From positions 1-64,000 of the forward strand of contig JAFGNZ010000006.1 of assembly GCA_016926755.1 (NCBI GenBank): a stretch of 64,000 bases of DNA, written 5' to 3'. Shown piece by piece: positions 9,306 through 17,745 of the stretch. The first letter of the stretch is position 1; the number at the start of each line of letters is the position of its first letter. The position numbers and the translations under genes are program-made. The DNA comes from Myxococcaceae bacterium. Its GTDB lineage: Bacteria; Myxococcota; Myxococcia; Myxococcales; Myxococcaceae. Below the pieces are notes generated by a model. The model searched no databases. It worked only from the letters and a program-made list of their open reading frames with translations, and was not told the origin of the DNA.

Positions 9306-10480
9306 CACCGACACCCCTTCTGGACGAGGCTGCTCTCCGAGTGGCACTTGAGGCACGCGCGATCATTGGCCGCCGCGAGCCGCTTGCACGCGCTGGCGAA
9401 GCCGCTCGGGTGGGGGTTGATCTGCCGGCGCGTGGACAGCTCCGAGTGGCAGCTCATGCAGGACTCCTCTCGGTGGCAGGCCGTGCACTGGCGCAGATCC
9501 CTCGAGGCGACGATCCCGTGGTGCTGGGGCCCGATCACCTCCACCCAGGTGGCGTAGTCCGGGTGCACCTTCACGTTGCGCGGGCGCAGGGAGGGATCCG
9601 CGTCCATGCCCACGCCGGAGCGCTCGTGGCAGGCGGCGCAGAAGGACTGGAGGCGGTGACAGCTCTCGCAGCGCGCCGCGTCCGTGCGGGCCTGGACGGG
9701 GTGCAGCGTGATGTAGTCGTTGGGGTGCACCGACAGCGGCTTCTGCAGCGAGTCGTGGCACTGCTGGCAGTAGGAGTCCGCGTGGCACTCCAGGCACGTC
9801 TGCCGGGACACCGCGGCGCGGGTGCCGTGGGTGAACTCGAAGCGCGGGCCGTGATCCATGCCCAGCGGGTTGCCCTGCATGGGCCGGAGGAGCCCGGAGC
9901 TGAAGGTGAGCTGGAGCCGCCCCGAGGCCTGCTTCAGGTGACACGCCTTGCAGTCGTTGGTGACGACCCTGCCGTCATGGCACTCGAAGCAGGCGGCCAT
10001 CTTGGGCAGCTGCTGCCGCGTGGCCAGCGTCACCTTCGTCATGTCCCCGTGACACGCGGTGCACTCCACCTTCTTGTCCAGGTGCAGCTTGTGGCTGAAG
10101 AGAAGGTTGGCGTGCGGCAGCTCCAGCTTCACCGGCTCCTTGCGCACCGAGGCATCGAAGCCCGGGTGGCACGTGGAGCAGCTCGAGGGCGGATCCGTCT
10201 TCTTCCCCTTCCGGGCGTCCTCGATCTCGTGGCAGGTGCCGCACTCCTCGTGGCCCGGGAGGTTGCGATCCTTCGGCGTCTCGCTCTTGCTGACGGCGTC
10301 GTGGCAGGTGGAGCACTCCGCGCCGTCCTCCAGGTGCTGGGCGTGATCGAAGCGCAGCGGGACGTGCTGCGCGGGGTAGACGGCGAGGCTCCGCTCGCGG
10401 CCCGAGGCGGCCCAGGCCACTCCTGCCACCGCGAGGGAGAGGGCGAAGACACCCAGTGCGTTCCGGAGCTGGCGGTCCAT
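9305..10480 (-). CDS. Exported multihaem cytochrome c with 13 CxxCH sites
   Basis: A 391-residue protein with a Sec signal peptide (MDRQLRNALGVFALSLAVAG, then WAAS). I count thirteen CxxCH motifs: CSTCH, CGTCH, CSTCH, CTACH, CFECH, CKACH, CLECH, CQQCH, CESCH, CAACH, CTACH, CMSCH and CLKCH. Many distal histidines are also present. It should be a periplasmic electron carrier with covalently bound haems. The first third resembles cytochrome c3/c7-type haem packing. It is 0 nt from the upstream beta-barrel gene and overlaps the downstream lipoprotein, which suggests a porin-cytochrome conduit of the MtrAB or Geobacter Omb/Oma type; the exact subfamily is not identified. Confidence 0.9.
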   Translation of the reverse strand: MDRQLRNALGVFALSLAVAGVAWAASGRERSLAVYPAQHVPLRFDHAQHLEDGAECSTCHDAVSKSETPKDRNLPGHEECGTCHEIEDARKGKKTDPPSSCSTCHPGFDASVRKEPVKLELPHANLLFSHKLHLDKKVECTACHGDMTKVTLATRQQLPKMAACFECHDGRVVTNDCKACHLKQASGRLQLTFSSGLLRPMQGNPLGMDHGPRFEFTHGTRAAVSRQTCLECHADSYCQQCHDSLQKPLSVHPNDYITLHPVQARTDAARCESCHRLQSFCAACHERSGVGMDADPSLRPRNVKVHPDYATWVEVIGPQHHGIVASRDLRQCTACHREESCMSCHSELSTRRQINPHPSGFASACKRLAAANDRACLKCHSESSLVQKGCR

Positions 10481-11887
10481 CTAGAGGTGCGCCTTGAGAT
10501 CGAAGAGGAAGAAGGCCTTGGTGTCCGAGCGGGTGAACGGGTTGATGTTCTGCTCGAGCACCAGGGACACGCGCGCCGCGCGGCTCAGGGAGCGGCTGGC
10601 CCAGACCTGCGCTCCGAAGAAGTTGCCCTTGAGCTGCGGATTGAGGGCGTCATCGACGAGCGCCATCGAGAGCCGCGCGTCCAGTTCGAAGCGGCCCTGG
10701 TCGAAGCTGAGGCCTCCGGTGAGATCCCCCCAGAGCTGGCTCCCGCCGAAGCCGGTGCGGTACGTCACATCCAGCGCCGAGCGGAGGCGGTCCCGCCGGA
10801 AGGCGACGCCCGCGCCTGCGCCCACGTTGACCGACGAGGGGGCCCCCTCTCCGTCCACCTGGTTGGAGATGCCGAGGCTGCTGTTGAGGTCCGTGTGGTA
10901 CAGGCTGGCCAGCGCCTGGACGTAGTAGCGGAAGGGGCCCACCGGATAGAGATCCCCGCGCACGCGCACCTCATCCCGAGGCGCGAAGGCGAAGTAGTAC
11001 CAGATGGAGTCCGTGGAGAAGACCGGGGTGAAGCGCAGGGCCTCCGCGCTCACGGCGTACAGCTCCTTGTCCATGCGCACCTGCGCGCGGATCTGCGCCG
11101 GCGTCATCTGCAGCAGATCGAAGTCCAGGCCCGCAAGCGCGGTCAGCCCCAGCCCTCGCCCGTACCGGAGCTCCAGCCCCGCGCGCTCCAGGTCCGTCTT
11201 TCCGCCGACCATCGCCTTGCGGTAGCCAAGCGAGCCGCTGAAGCCCTTGAGCTCCTCCAGCAACAGCTTCGCCCCGTAGATGGGCGCCAGGGCGTCCAGG
11301 TTCTCATCCGCGCCCACCACGCCCTGCTCCAGCCGCCGCGCGTCGCTCTCGCGCGTCCCTTCCGGCTGGTACACCGACGAGGACAGGAAGCCCGCCCCCC
11401 TCACCCACAGCCCGCCGTACGCCTCCGCGCCCACGCCGAACCGCGTCATGTACCGCAGCCGCAGGCCATCGAAGGCCATCACGTCCATCGAGTCGACATA
11501 GAGCTGCCGGCCCAGCCGGCCCTCGAAGCCACCCGCGCCGTAGCGCGCGAACGCGTAGAGCAGGTGCGCGTCCTCGGTCCTCAGCCCATCCACCTTCTCG
11601 GCCTCGCCCCGAGGCAGCCCCAGATCCGCGAAGACGCGCAGGCTGGACTCGAAGCCCAGATCCTGCCCGGTGATCAGCTCGAAGGCGTTGAGGCCCAGGT
11701 ATTGGACGATCCGCCGCCGTGGCAGCAGCACCACGTCCTCCGGCGTGGTGCCACGCCAGGCGCGGATCTGGTAGGCCTGCGCCTCCGTGCGTGCCTCGAT
11801 CTGGAATGCCGCCGCCGATGCCGACCCCGCCGCCAGCACCACCAGCAGCAGGCCCGCGGCCTGGGCTGCCTGCGCGGCTCTCCTCAT
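10481..11887 (-). CDS. Outer-membrane beta-barrel protein, cytochrome-associated
   Basis: A 468-residue exported protein. It has a signal peptide (MRRAAQAAQAAGLLLVVLAA then SASAAA) and a mature sequence of alternating hydrophobic/polar beta strands rich in Tyr, Gly and Arg, such as GRLGRQLYVDSMDVMAFDGL and GNFFGAQVWASRSLSRAAR, ending in a hydrophobic residue. It abuts the 13-haem cytochrome without a gap. A barrel wrapping the cytochrome is the likely role. The start at ATG 11887 has a GGAG just upstream; a TTG in frame at 11920 has no signal-peptide logic. Confidence 0.7.
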   Translation of the reverse strand: MRRAAQAAQAAGLLLVVLAAGSASAAAFQIEARTEAQAYQIRAWRGTTPEDVVLLPRRRIVQYLGLNAFELITGQDLGFESSLRVFADLGLPRGEAEKVDGLRTEDAHLLYAFARYGAGGFEGRLGRQLYVDSMDVMAFDGLRLRYMTRFGVGAEAYGGLWVRGAGFLSSSVYQPEGTRESDARRLEQGVVGADENLDALAPIYGAKLLLEELKGFSGSLGYRKAMVGGKTDLERAGLELRYGRGLGLTALAGLDFDLLQMTPAQIRAQVRMDKELYAVSAEALRFTPVFSTDSIWYYFAFAPRDEVRVRGDLYPVGPFRYYVQALASLYHTDLNSSLGISNQVDGEGAPSSVNVGAGAGVAFRRDRLRSALDVTYRTGFGGSQLWGDLTGGLSFDQGRFELDARLSMALVDDALNPQLKGNFFGAQVWASRSLSRAARVSLVLEQNINPFTRSDTKAFFLFDLKAHL

Positions 11888-11929
11888 GCTCCGCTGCGCT
11901 CGATCCCGGAAGAACGTCAAAGTGGCGGC

Positions 11930-11935
11930 ATTATA
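11930..11935 (-). promoter_or_regulatory. -10 element for the barrel-cytochrome operon
   Basis: A perfect TATAAT is on the minus strand at 11935-11930, about 43 nt before the ATG at 11887. The expected -35 position (11958-11953) reads GAAGCG, which is poor, so the promoter probably needs an activator or another sigma factor. The same sequence lies in the divergent spacer to the CPBP protease gene. Confidence 0.4.
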
Positions 11936-12004
11936 AAGAGATGGGCTTGTGACGCTTCACGGTTTTCGCTCGCCTTTTTTCGCGGGGTGAGTGAGGAGAA
12001 GACG

Positions 12005-13159
12005 GTGGAAGATTCCACCCCCAGCACCCTGCCCCCAGCGCCTCTCCCCCCGAAGATGGGCCCGCTCCCCCTGGCGGTGCTCGGAACCGTCCTCGTCCTC
12101 GGGCTCTTCATCACCCTGGGTTGGGGCAGCCAGATCCTCAACGCGGCCTTCGGGATCTGGTTCACGGAGATCTTCGTCTTCATCGGCGCGTCCTGGGTCC
12201 TGCTGCGCGCCGCCCACTATGAGCCCCTGAGCTACACGGGCCTGCGGCCCCCGGCGCTCGCGCCCGCGGCGTTCGGCTTCGGGCTGGGGGTCACCAACTT
12301 CTTCGCCCTGGTGGTGCCCATCCAGTACGCCGCGCAGCTGGTGGCACCGCAGTGGCTGAGGGAGATGTTCGACGGGAGCCGGATCTTCGAGGGGCAGAGC
12401 ACGCTGGAGCTGGTGGTGATGCTCGCCGGCGTCTCCATCGCCGCGCCCGTCTGCGAGGAGTTCTTCTTCCGCGGCCTCTTCCAGAAGGGCCTGCTGGCCT
12501 CTTCGCTCTCCCGAGCCGGCGCCGTGCTGGTGACCGCGGTGGTGTTCAGCGCGTTCCACCTGGATCCGGTGGGCTTCGCCGCCCGGGTGGAGCTGGGGGT
12601 GCTCTTCGGGGTGCTGCGGCTCTACACCGGCTCGCTGTGGCCGAGCATCCTCGCGCACTCGGCCAACAACGTGGTGTCCTCCGTCCTGTTCCTCACCCTG
12701 CGGGAGGCGGCCGCGGAGAGCTCGGACGAGCGGCCCCCGCTGGGCGCCGTCCTGCTGGTGATGGCGGTGGGGCTGGTGGCCATGTGGAGCCTGCTCCAGC
12801 TCGCGCGCAGGTTCCCCGCGCTGTGGGGCCCCCGGCAGGAGCCGCCCACCCTCACGGCCCCCTCGCCCTCCATCCCTCGGCTCTTGTGGCCGTGGGTGGT
12901 GGGCGCGACGCTCTGCCTGGGGGCCCTGGTGCTCCTGGACGCCAAGGGCATCCGCCTGAGCTGGATCGACATGAAGCACCCGCTGCCGCGGCTGCCCAGG
13001 GACGCGCCGGCTGCGCTCCAGGCGGAGCGTGAGCACCTGCTGCAACGTCGGGTCGAGGCCCGGAGCGGACGCCTGCCGCTCGAGGCCTACGCGGAGGAGC
13101 GCGCCCGACAAGCCGAGGCGCATCCCCGGATGCAGCGCGGAGCCCCGCCCGAGCGCTGA
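12005..13159 (+). CDS. CPBP-family intramembrane metalloprotease
   Basis: About 384 residues with at least eight hydrophobic segments, from LGTVLVLGLFITLGWG (about residue 27) to WPWVVGATLCLGALVLL (about 300). The CPBP/Abi signature is complete: motif 1 CEEFFFRG (Glu151-Glu152, Arg156), motif 2 FSAFHLDP and motif 3 HSANN. These are the family's proposed zinc and catalytic residues, as in prenyl-protein processing enzymes. A C-terminal tail of about 60 residues is charged. GTG 12005 with GAGGAG at the right distance is preferred over GTG 11987. The substrate is unknown. Confidence 0.8.
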   Translation: MEDSTPSTLPPAPLPPKMGPLPLAVLGTVLVLGLFITLGWGSQILNAAFGIWFTEIFVFIGASWVLLRAAHYEPLSYTGLRPPALAPAAFGFGLGVTNFFALVVPIQYAAQLVAPQWLREMFDGSRIFEGQSTLELVVMLAGVSIAAPVCEEFFFRGLFQKGLLASSLSRAGAVLVTAVVFSAFHLDPVGFAARVELGVLFGVLRLYTGSLWPSILAHSANNVVSSVLFLTLREAAAESSDERPPLGAVLLVMAVGLVAMWSLLQLARRFPALWGPRQEPPTLTAPSPSIPRLLWPWVVGATLCLGALVLLDAKGIRLSWIDMKHPLPRLPRDAPAALQAEREHLLQRRVEARSGRLPLEAYAEERARQAEAHPRMQRGAPPER

Positions 13160-13169
13160 AGGCTCGGGC
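13147..13169. terminator. Bidirectional terminator hairpin containing a stop codon
   Basis: GCCCGAGC (13147-13154) pairs with GCTCGGGC (13162-13169), giving a perfect 8-bp stem with a 7-nt loop. The TGA of the CPBP gene (13157-13159) lies in the loop, and the minus-strand stop begins at the right arm. Both transcripts would end in the same structure. Confidence 0.55.
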
Positions 13170-13384
13170 TACAGGAACCGGTAGGAGGCCACGTTGAAGA
13201 CGGGGCCCACCATGTGGAGGGTCAGCGCGTCCTTGTCCACCTGGCCTTCGACTTCGATGCGCTGGCCTTCCTTCTTGATCTTCCGGTCTCCGCCGGCGAG
13301 CTGATAGGTGCGGCCGTCATCCCCCTCCAGCACCCACACGCCCGTCTCGATGTCGCGGAAGACGACACGCCCGGTCAGCTTCAT
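13169..13384 (-). CDS. Small OB-fold-like protein (DUF5818-like)
   Basis: A 71-residue protein: MKLTGRVVFRDIETGVWVLE, then a strand-rich stretch LEGDDGRTYQLAGGD and IEVEGQVDKDALTLHMVG. Short alternating strands with glycine turns fit a small beta-barrel/OB-type fold as in DUF5818 proteins. There is no signal peptide. The start overlaps the stop of the upstream subtilisin gene by 4 nt, so it is translated with it. The function is not known. Confidence 0.6.
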   Translation of the reverse strand: MKLTGRVVFRDIETGVWVLEGDDGRTYQLAGGDRKIKKEGQRIEVEGQVDKDALTLHMVGPVFNVASYRFL

Positions 13385-15183
13385 GCCTTCTCCTTCTTGA
13401 GCATCGCGCGGGCGACGAAGACGCAGATCGCCGTGTTCACCACCAGCCACGGCATCGCCAGGAAGGTGAAGGGCATGTACGCCAGCCCCGGCGCCTTGGA
13501 CCAGGCCGCGTAGCCCAGGAAGCCCGCGAAGCCGAGCGCCAGGCCGCCAATGGCCGGCCGCAGCCCGCGGAACTTGATGGCGAAGAACGACAGCACCGTG
13601 GGGATCAGCGCGCTGTAGAAGAGCGGGTTGGCCAGCTTGCCGCGGCCGAAGATGATGCGCTGCCAGTCAGGGATGGGCAGGGACACCGCGTTCACCACGT
13701 CCCCGGCCGCGCCGTCCGCCCCGCCGAAGAACGAGCGCGCGAAGAACACGCCCACGGTGGCGAGCAACAGCGGCAGCGCGAAGGTCGGCGTGAGGAGGAT
13801 GTTGAGGAAGCCCGGCCGCTCACGCCGGCCCAGCGTCAGCAGCACCAGCGCCAGCAGCACCACCGCCCACCAGAGCGAGGGCCACTGCACGCCGCCCCCG
13901 ACACCGAGCGCCTCCAGCGAGGCCTGCGCGTTGAGCAACCCATGGCCGTACTCGTCCGTCCACGCCTGGCCATTCACGCGCTTCGCGCCCTCGTACAGCG
14001 CCTTCTCCACCTCGTCCGGGCCCTTGGCGCCCGCCGCGTACAGGAGCGCCGCCACCGCCGCCACGTGCGGGGTGGCCATGCTGGTGCCCTGGTAGGAGGC
14101 GTACACCGAGCGCGCCGGGTTGCGAGGATCGATCGTGTTCTGGAGGATGCCGCCCTCGTCGCCCTGGCGCTTGTCGCCACCGGGCGCCGCGACGTCCAGC
14201 TCCTTGCCGTAGGAGGAGTACGGGGCGCGCGTGCCTTCCGGCCCCACCGCGGACACCGCCACCGCCCCCGGGTAGGCCGCGGGGTACTCCACGCGAGCGC
14301 GGCCCGCGTTGCCCGCCGCGGCCACCACCGTCACGCCCTTGCCGCGCGCGTACTCCACCGCGGAGGCCATCGTCTTCGAGAAGCCGCCGCCGCCCAGGGA
14401 CATGTTGATCACCTTGGCGCCCTTGTCCGCCGCGAAGCGGATGGCATCCGCGATGTCCGCCGAGGTGCCGCTGCCGAAGTGGTTGAGCACCTTCACCGGC
14501 ATCAGCGTCGCCTCGAAGGCCACGCCCGCCACGCCCTCGCCATTGTTGGTGGCCTGGGCGATGGTGCCCGCCACGTGGGTGCCATGGCCGTGATCGTCGT
14601 TGGCGTGCTCGTCGTCGTTCACGAAGTCGTAGCCCTTGACGAACTTCACGCTCTTCAGGTCCGGCACCTGCTTGAACTCGTCGTAGTCCTCATAGGCGAT
14701 ACCGGTGTCCAGCACCGCCACCACCACGCCCTTGCCCTTGCTGCTGTCCCAGGCCTTGGGCATGTCGATCATCTTCAGGTTCCACTGCTTGCCGTACTCC
14801 GGATCGTTCGGCGTGAAGCTGGCCCGGTACGCGAGGAGGGGCTCGGCGAACTCGACGGCGGGGTGCTGACGGATGCGCTCCAGCGCGCTCTCCACGTCAT
14901 CCACGCCGACCGCCACCGTGAGGCCGTCATCGGCGCTCTCCACCGAGTTGAACTCGAGGTCCACCGCCCACTCGGACTCCCACGCGTCGAACTGCTCCTC
15001 GGTGGTGCCGTCCTTGAAGTCCACCACGATGCCGCCGGGCACCAGCTCCGCCTCGGCCAGCTCCAGCGTCGCGGTGGGCTCGCTCGCCTCGGGGGAGACA
15101 GGCTCCTCGCTCCGAGAGGAGCAGGCCGCGGCTGCCACCACCACCAGGGCCACTACCGCGTTCGCCAGGGTCCTTCGCATCAT
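13381..15183 (-). CDS. Subtilisin-family (S8) serine protease lipoprotein with C-terminal membrane domain
   Basis: A 600-residue protease. The lipobox VAAAAC ends a signal peptide at Cys21. The catalytic triad is complete: Asp159 in VVAVLDTGI, His203 in HGHGTHVAGT and Ser368 in QGTSMATPHVA, with Asn294 region AAAGNAG as oxyanion side. Residues about 50-125 resemble an inhibitor-I9-type pro-region. After the protease domain come several hydrophobic segments (from about 445, for example WWAVVLLALVLLTLG). The start at ATG 15183 has GAGGAG seven bases upstream. A lipid anchor and a membrane tail together are unusual for S8 proteases. It is coupled to the downstream small OB-like gene. Confidence 0.87.
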   Translation of the reverse strand: MMRRTLANAVVALVVVAAAACSSRSEEPVSPEASEPTATLELAEAELVPGGIVVDFKDGTTEEQFDAWESEWAVDLEFNSVESADDGLTVAVGVDDVESALERIRQHPAVEFAEPLLAYRASFTPNDPEYGKQWNLKMIDMPKAWDSSKGKGVVVAVLDTGIAYEDYDEFKQVPDLKSVKFVKGYDFVNDDEHANDDHGHGTHVAGTIAQATNNGEGVAGVAFEATLMPVKVLNHFGSGTSADIADAIRFAADKGAKVINMSLGGGGFSKTMASAVEYARGKGVTVVAAAGNAGRARVEYPAAYPGAVAVSAVGPEGTRAPYSSYGKELDVAAPGGDKRQGDEGGILQNTIDPRNPARSVYASYQGTSMATPHVAAVAALLYAAGAKGPDEVEKALYEGAKRVNGQAWTDEYGHGLLNAQASLEALGVGGGVQWPSLWWAVVLLALVLLTLGRRERPGFLNILLTPTFALPLLLATVGVFFARSFFGGADGAAGDVVNAVSLPIPDWQRIIFGRGKLANPLFYSALIPTVLSFFAIKFRGLRPAIGGLALGFAGFLGYAAWSKAPGLAYMPFTFLAMPWLVVNTAICVFVARAMLKKEKA

Positions 15184-15271
15184 CGGCGCACTCCTCGTGA
15201 AACGGTGCACGGCTTCAACAGACCCTTACGAACGAACGACGGAACGATTGGGTCTGAGCCGCAGTCTGTTC

Positions 15272-15301
15272 GACCGGACTGCTTGCCGGCAAGCGCCGGT
15301 C
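15272..15301. repeat. Perfect 14-bp palindrome with outer inverted arms
   Basis: GCTTGCCGGCAAGC (15281-15294) is a perfect palindrome. It is bracketed by GACCGG (15272-15277) and CCGGTC (15296-15301), which pair with each other. GTCTGTT occurs as a direct repeat at 15264-15270 and 15299-15305. The element lies 44 nt past the stop of the hydrolase gene and about 90 nt before the protease start. It could be a terminator without a T-run or a dimeric-repressor operator; the sequence does not decide. Confidence 0.55.
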
Positions 15302-15344
15302 TGTTGAGAAACCTTAAGAAGTCTGAACGGTTGCGCGGCATCGG

Positions 15345-15980
15345 TCACTCGCCTGACAGCCGCTTGAGCCACGCGGCCACGAGCCGGCCCACCTGCGGGA
15401 GGTTCCTGTGGAAATGGGGGCCTGCGTCATCCACCACCTCCAGTTCCCCCCGCGCCGCCTCCCCCACCGCCGCCGCCAGGGCCGCCCGGGACAGGCGCTT
15501 GTCCTCTTCCCCCACCACCACGAGCAGGGAGCGCTCCACCCGCGCCAGCTCCCCCGCCTCCACGTCCGCGGGGGCTACCAGGCACACCCCGCCGACCGCT
15601 GGATGGAGGGCCTGCAGCGCCAGCGCCACCCGAGCGCCGCCGTGCAGCGAGGCCACCGCGAGGCTGGTGCTCTGGGCGTTCTCCAGCAGCACGCGCATGG
15701 CGGCCTCCGCATCCTGGACGAGCGACTCCGCCTTCCCGCGCGAGCCCTGGCTCCCACCTACCCCGCGGTAGTTGAACCGGAGCGTGGGAAACCCGGCGGT
15801 GGCCGCGGCCCACGAAAGCTCCGCCGCGATCACGTGGTCCATGCCCCCGCCCTCCTCGGGCCGAGGAGAGAGGATGAGCAGCGGCGGCCGCCTCGTTCCC
15901 CGGTGCGCCGTGCCCTCCATCACCTCGCTGCCGACGGGGATGAGCGTGGGCCGCTCGAGGAACTGTCCTTTCTGGACCAT
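15345..15980 (-). CDS. Alpha/beta-hydrolase-fold protein with substituted nucleophile
   Basis: A 211-residue protein of the small COG2945-like hydrolase type, with FPTLRFNYRGVGGSQG (about 64-79) as oxyanion-side motif. The nucleophile elbow expected as GxSxG reads VASLHGGARVAL, with His113 where Ser/Cys/Asp belongs. The acid Asp160 (GEEDKRL) and His189 (AGPHFHRNL) are retained. Hydrolysis by the usual mechanism is unlikely unless Ser111 acts in its place. Leading strand LILSPRPEEGGGMDHVI supports the fold. It is a single minus-strand gene. Confidence 0.65.
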   Translation of the reverse strand: MVQKGQFLERPTLIPVGSEVMEGTAHRGTRRPPLLILSPRPEEGGGMDHVIAAELSWAAATAGFPTLRFNYRGVGGSQGSRGKAESLVQDAEAAMRVLLENAQSTSLAVASLHGGARVALALQALHPAVGGVCLVAPADVEAGELARVERSLLVVVGEEDKRLSRAALAAAVGEAARGELEVVDDAGPHFHRNLPQVGRLVAAWLKRLSGE

Positions 15981-16115
15981 GCCCGAGGACCTTAACCCTC
16001 GCGAGCCCCCGCGGCTTCACCTTCCGCGTGAGCGCCCCGCCGGGTGAACCTTCCCTGCCCCAGGGGGAGGGTTCCTGGAAACCCGGGAACGTCCGTTCAG
16101 AAAAATCCAGGTTCC

Positions 16116-16148
16116 TGATCGCGGAATGATCCGGGAGTGATCCGGCGG
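16116..16148 (+). repeat. Three tandem 11-bp repeats in a divergent spacer
   Basis: TGATCGCGGAA, TGATCCGGGAG and TGATCCGGCGG follow each other with an 11-bp period, about one helical turn. They lie in the 274-nt spacer between the divergent hydrolase gene (start 15980) and the gene at 16255. The same spacer has two copies of GGTTCCTG (16070 and 16110) and a GTTCC/GGAAC inversion. The phase suggests a cooperative binding site for a regulator; no consensus promoter was placed with confidence. Confidence 0.5.
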
Positions 16149-16254
16149 CACGAAGCGCTCGTCTCCGCCCGCCGTCAACTATGAGAGGGCGGGTTTCCGT
16201 CCAGGTCTGCTAGGCTGCTGGCCCCGCTTCCATCTCCCGGAGATCCAGACCCCT

Positions 16255-16677
16255 ATGACCCGTGACGAAGCGCAGCGCCTGGCGCAAGCGTTCCTGGCAG
16301 CCACCGGCAACCCCAACAGCCCCGGCCTCAACCCCCAGGGCTTCGGCGGTGTCGCCATCTCCGACGCGCAGCTCTACTTCGAGTGGCACGACACGGAGCA
16401 GATGCTGGAGTGCAGCGCGCTGATCCACAAGTTCCACGACAGCCCCAAGCCCGGCATCATCGAGGGCTTCGAGCAGGAGCAGAAGTCCGGCACGGACACG
16501 GGCGGCGGCAGCGTGGACTACGAGCCGGAGAACAAGTCCCTGTTCCTGAGCCGCAACTACACCCAGGCGCCCCCCCAGACGGCCTTCATCGAGGACATGA
16601 AGCGCCTGATGCGGGCCAGCCTCGTGTGGAGCAACGAGGTGGCTGACCGGGTGGCCTCGAGCGTCTTCAAGACCTAG
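16255..16677 (+). CDS. Conserved acidic protein, paralogue A flanking a lipase-like gene
   Basis: A 140-residue protein with no signal peptide. Key features are the segment QLYFEWHDTEQMLECSALIH (about 38-57) and GTDTGGGSVDYEPEN (about 78-92). The gene at 17746 encodes a clear paralogue with the same blocks (LYFEWHEDTQALECSALVY and GTDTGGGAVDYEPEN), and both end in DRVAS. The fold looks like a small alpha/beta dimer, similar in size to CesT-type secretion chaperones, but no family match is claimed. The conserved Asp/Glu-rich loop is notable. Confidence 0.7.
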   Translation: MTRDEAQRLAQAFLAATGNPNSPGLNPQGFGGVAISDAQLYFEWHDTEQMLECSALIHKFHDSPKPGIIEGFEQEQKSGTDTGGGSVDYEPENKSLFLSRNYTQAPPQTAFIEDMKRLMRASLVWSNEVADRVASSVFKT

Positions 16678-16778
16678 CTCCTGACACAGCGCACCATGCC
16701 CGGCCGCAACTTCCCGGGCCCCAGGTGCGATAATTCCCTCCAAGAGCAGTACACCCCCTTGAATTCGTGGAGTCCCGT

Positions 16779-17741
16779 ATGAACCCGATCGAGCGCGGCC
16801 GGAACCTCCTCAACCAGGTACGCACCGGCGTCGAGAAGACCGTTGAGAAGACGCAGCAGGCCGTCAACACCGTCGTGGACAAGGTGCAGGACGTCGCCGT
16901 CGCGACGGGCAACAAGGTCCACCAGATCGTGGACGGCTTCGAGGACAAGGCCGTCCAGGGCGCCAAGGCCGTCCAGGGCTTCTTCGGCGGCGGCAGCCAG
17001 CCGGATCGCGTGCACGACGGGCAGCTGCTGGGCGCCAACGGGCAGACCTTCCCGCCCGGCACGCCGCTGAGCGACATCCCCGGCGTCACCCCGAAGAACA
17101 ACCCGAACCCCTCGGAGACGATCCTCTACGTCAACGGCATCAACACGACGAAGGAGGGCCAGTCCGGCAGCCTCGAGCAGATCGCCGAGACGACGGGCGC
17201 CCGGGTGGTCGGCGTGCACAACGCCACCGAGGGCATGGGCGCGGATCTGGCCCAGTGCGTGAAGGACAAGCTGGACAAGGGCCGCAACCCCGCCGTGGAC
17301 ACCATGGCGGATACGCTCTACCGGGAGCTGAAGGCGGGCCGCACGGTGCACGTGATGGCGCACAGCCAGGGAGGCCTCATCACCAGCCGCGCGCTGTCTC
17401 ACCTGCAGAACAGGTTGCGCCTCGAGGATGGGATGTCCAAGGCCCAGGCGGAGGAGCTGATGAGCAAGCTGAAGGTGGAGACCTTCGGCGCCGCGGCGAC
17501 CACCTACCCCAACGGCCCGCAGTACGTGCACTACGTCAACCGCGGCGATCCGGTGCCGGATCTGTTCGGCCTCGGCCCGATCCCCGACAAGTGGAACCCG
17601 ATCGCCAACGGCGGCAAGGGCTCCAAGGTGCACCAGTTCAACGAGTTCTACGCCAACCCCATCGCCGCGCACGGCTTCGAGTCCGTGTACCTGAAGCACC
17701 GCGTGCCGTTCGATCAGGCGCGGGCGGGCAACTTCGACTAG
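16779..17741 (+). CDS. Lipase-like alpha/beta hydrolase with helical N-terminus
   Basis: A 320-residue protein. Residues 1-70 are a continuous amphipathic helix rich in Lys, Glu and Gln (GVEKTVEKTQQAVNTVVDKV). The hydrolase domain begins ETILYVNGINTT and contains the nucleophile elbow AHSQGGL with Ser196, which matches GxSxG only in its second half (the first Gly is Ala). DPVPDLFG and HGFESVY near the end are candidate acid and base. No signal peptide is present. ATG 16779 with GGAG six bases upstream is preferred over the GTG at 16767. It is enclosed by two paralogous genes, which suggests an effector with partners; this is inference. Confidence 0.7.
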   Translation: MNPIERGRNLLNQVRTGVEKTVEKTQQAVNTVVDKVQDVAVATGNKVHQIVDGFEDKAVQGAKAVQGFFGGGSQPDRVHDGQLLGANGQTFPPGTPLSDIPGVTPKNNPNPSETILYVNGINTTKEGQSGSLEQIAETTGARVVGVHNATEGMGADLAQCVKDKLDKGRNPAVDTMADTLYRELKAGRTVHVMAHSQGGLITSRALSHLQNRLRLEDGMSKAQAEELMSKLKVETFGAAATTYPNGPQYVHYVNRGDPVPDLFGLGPIPDKWNPIANGGKGSKVHQFNEFYANPIAAHGFESVYLKHRVPFDQARAGNFD

Positions 17742-17745
17742 TCCG

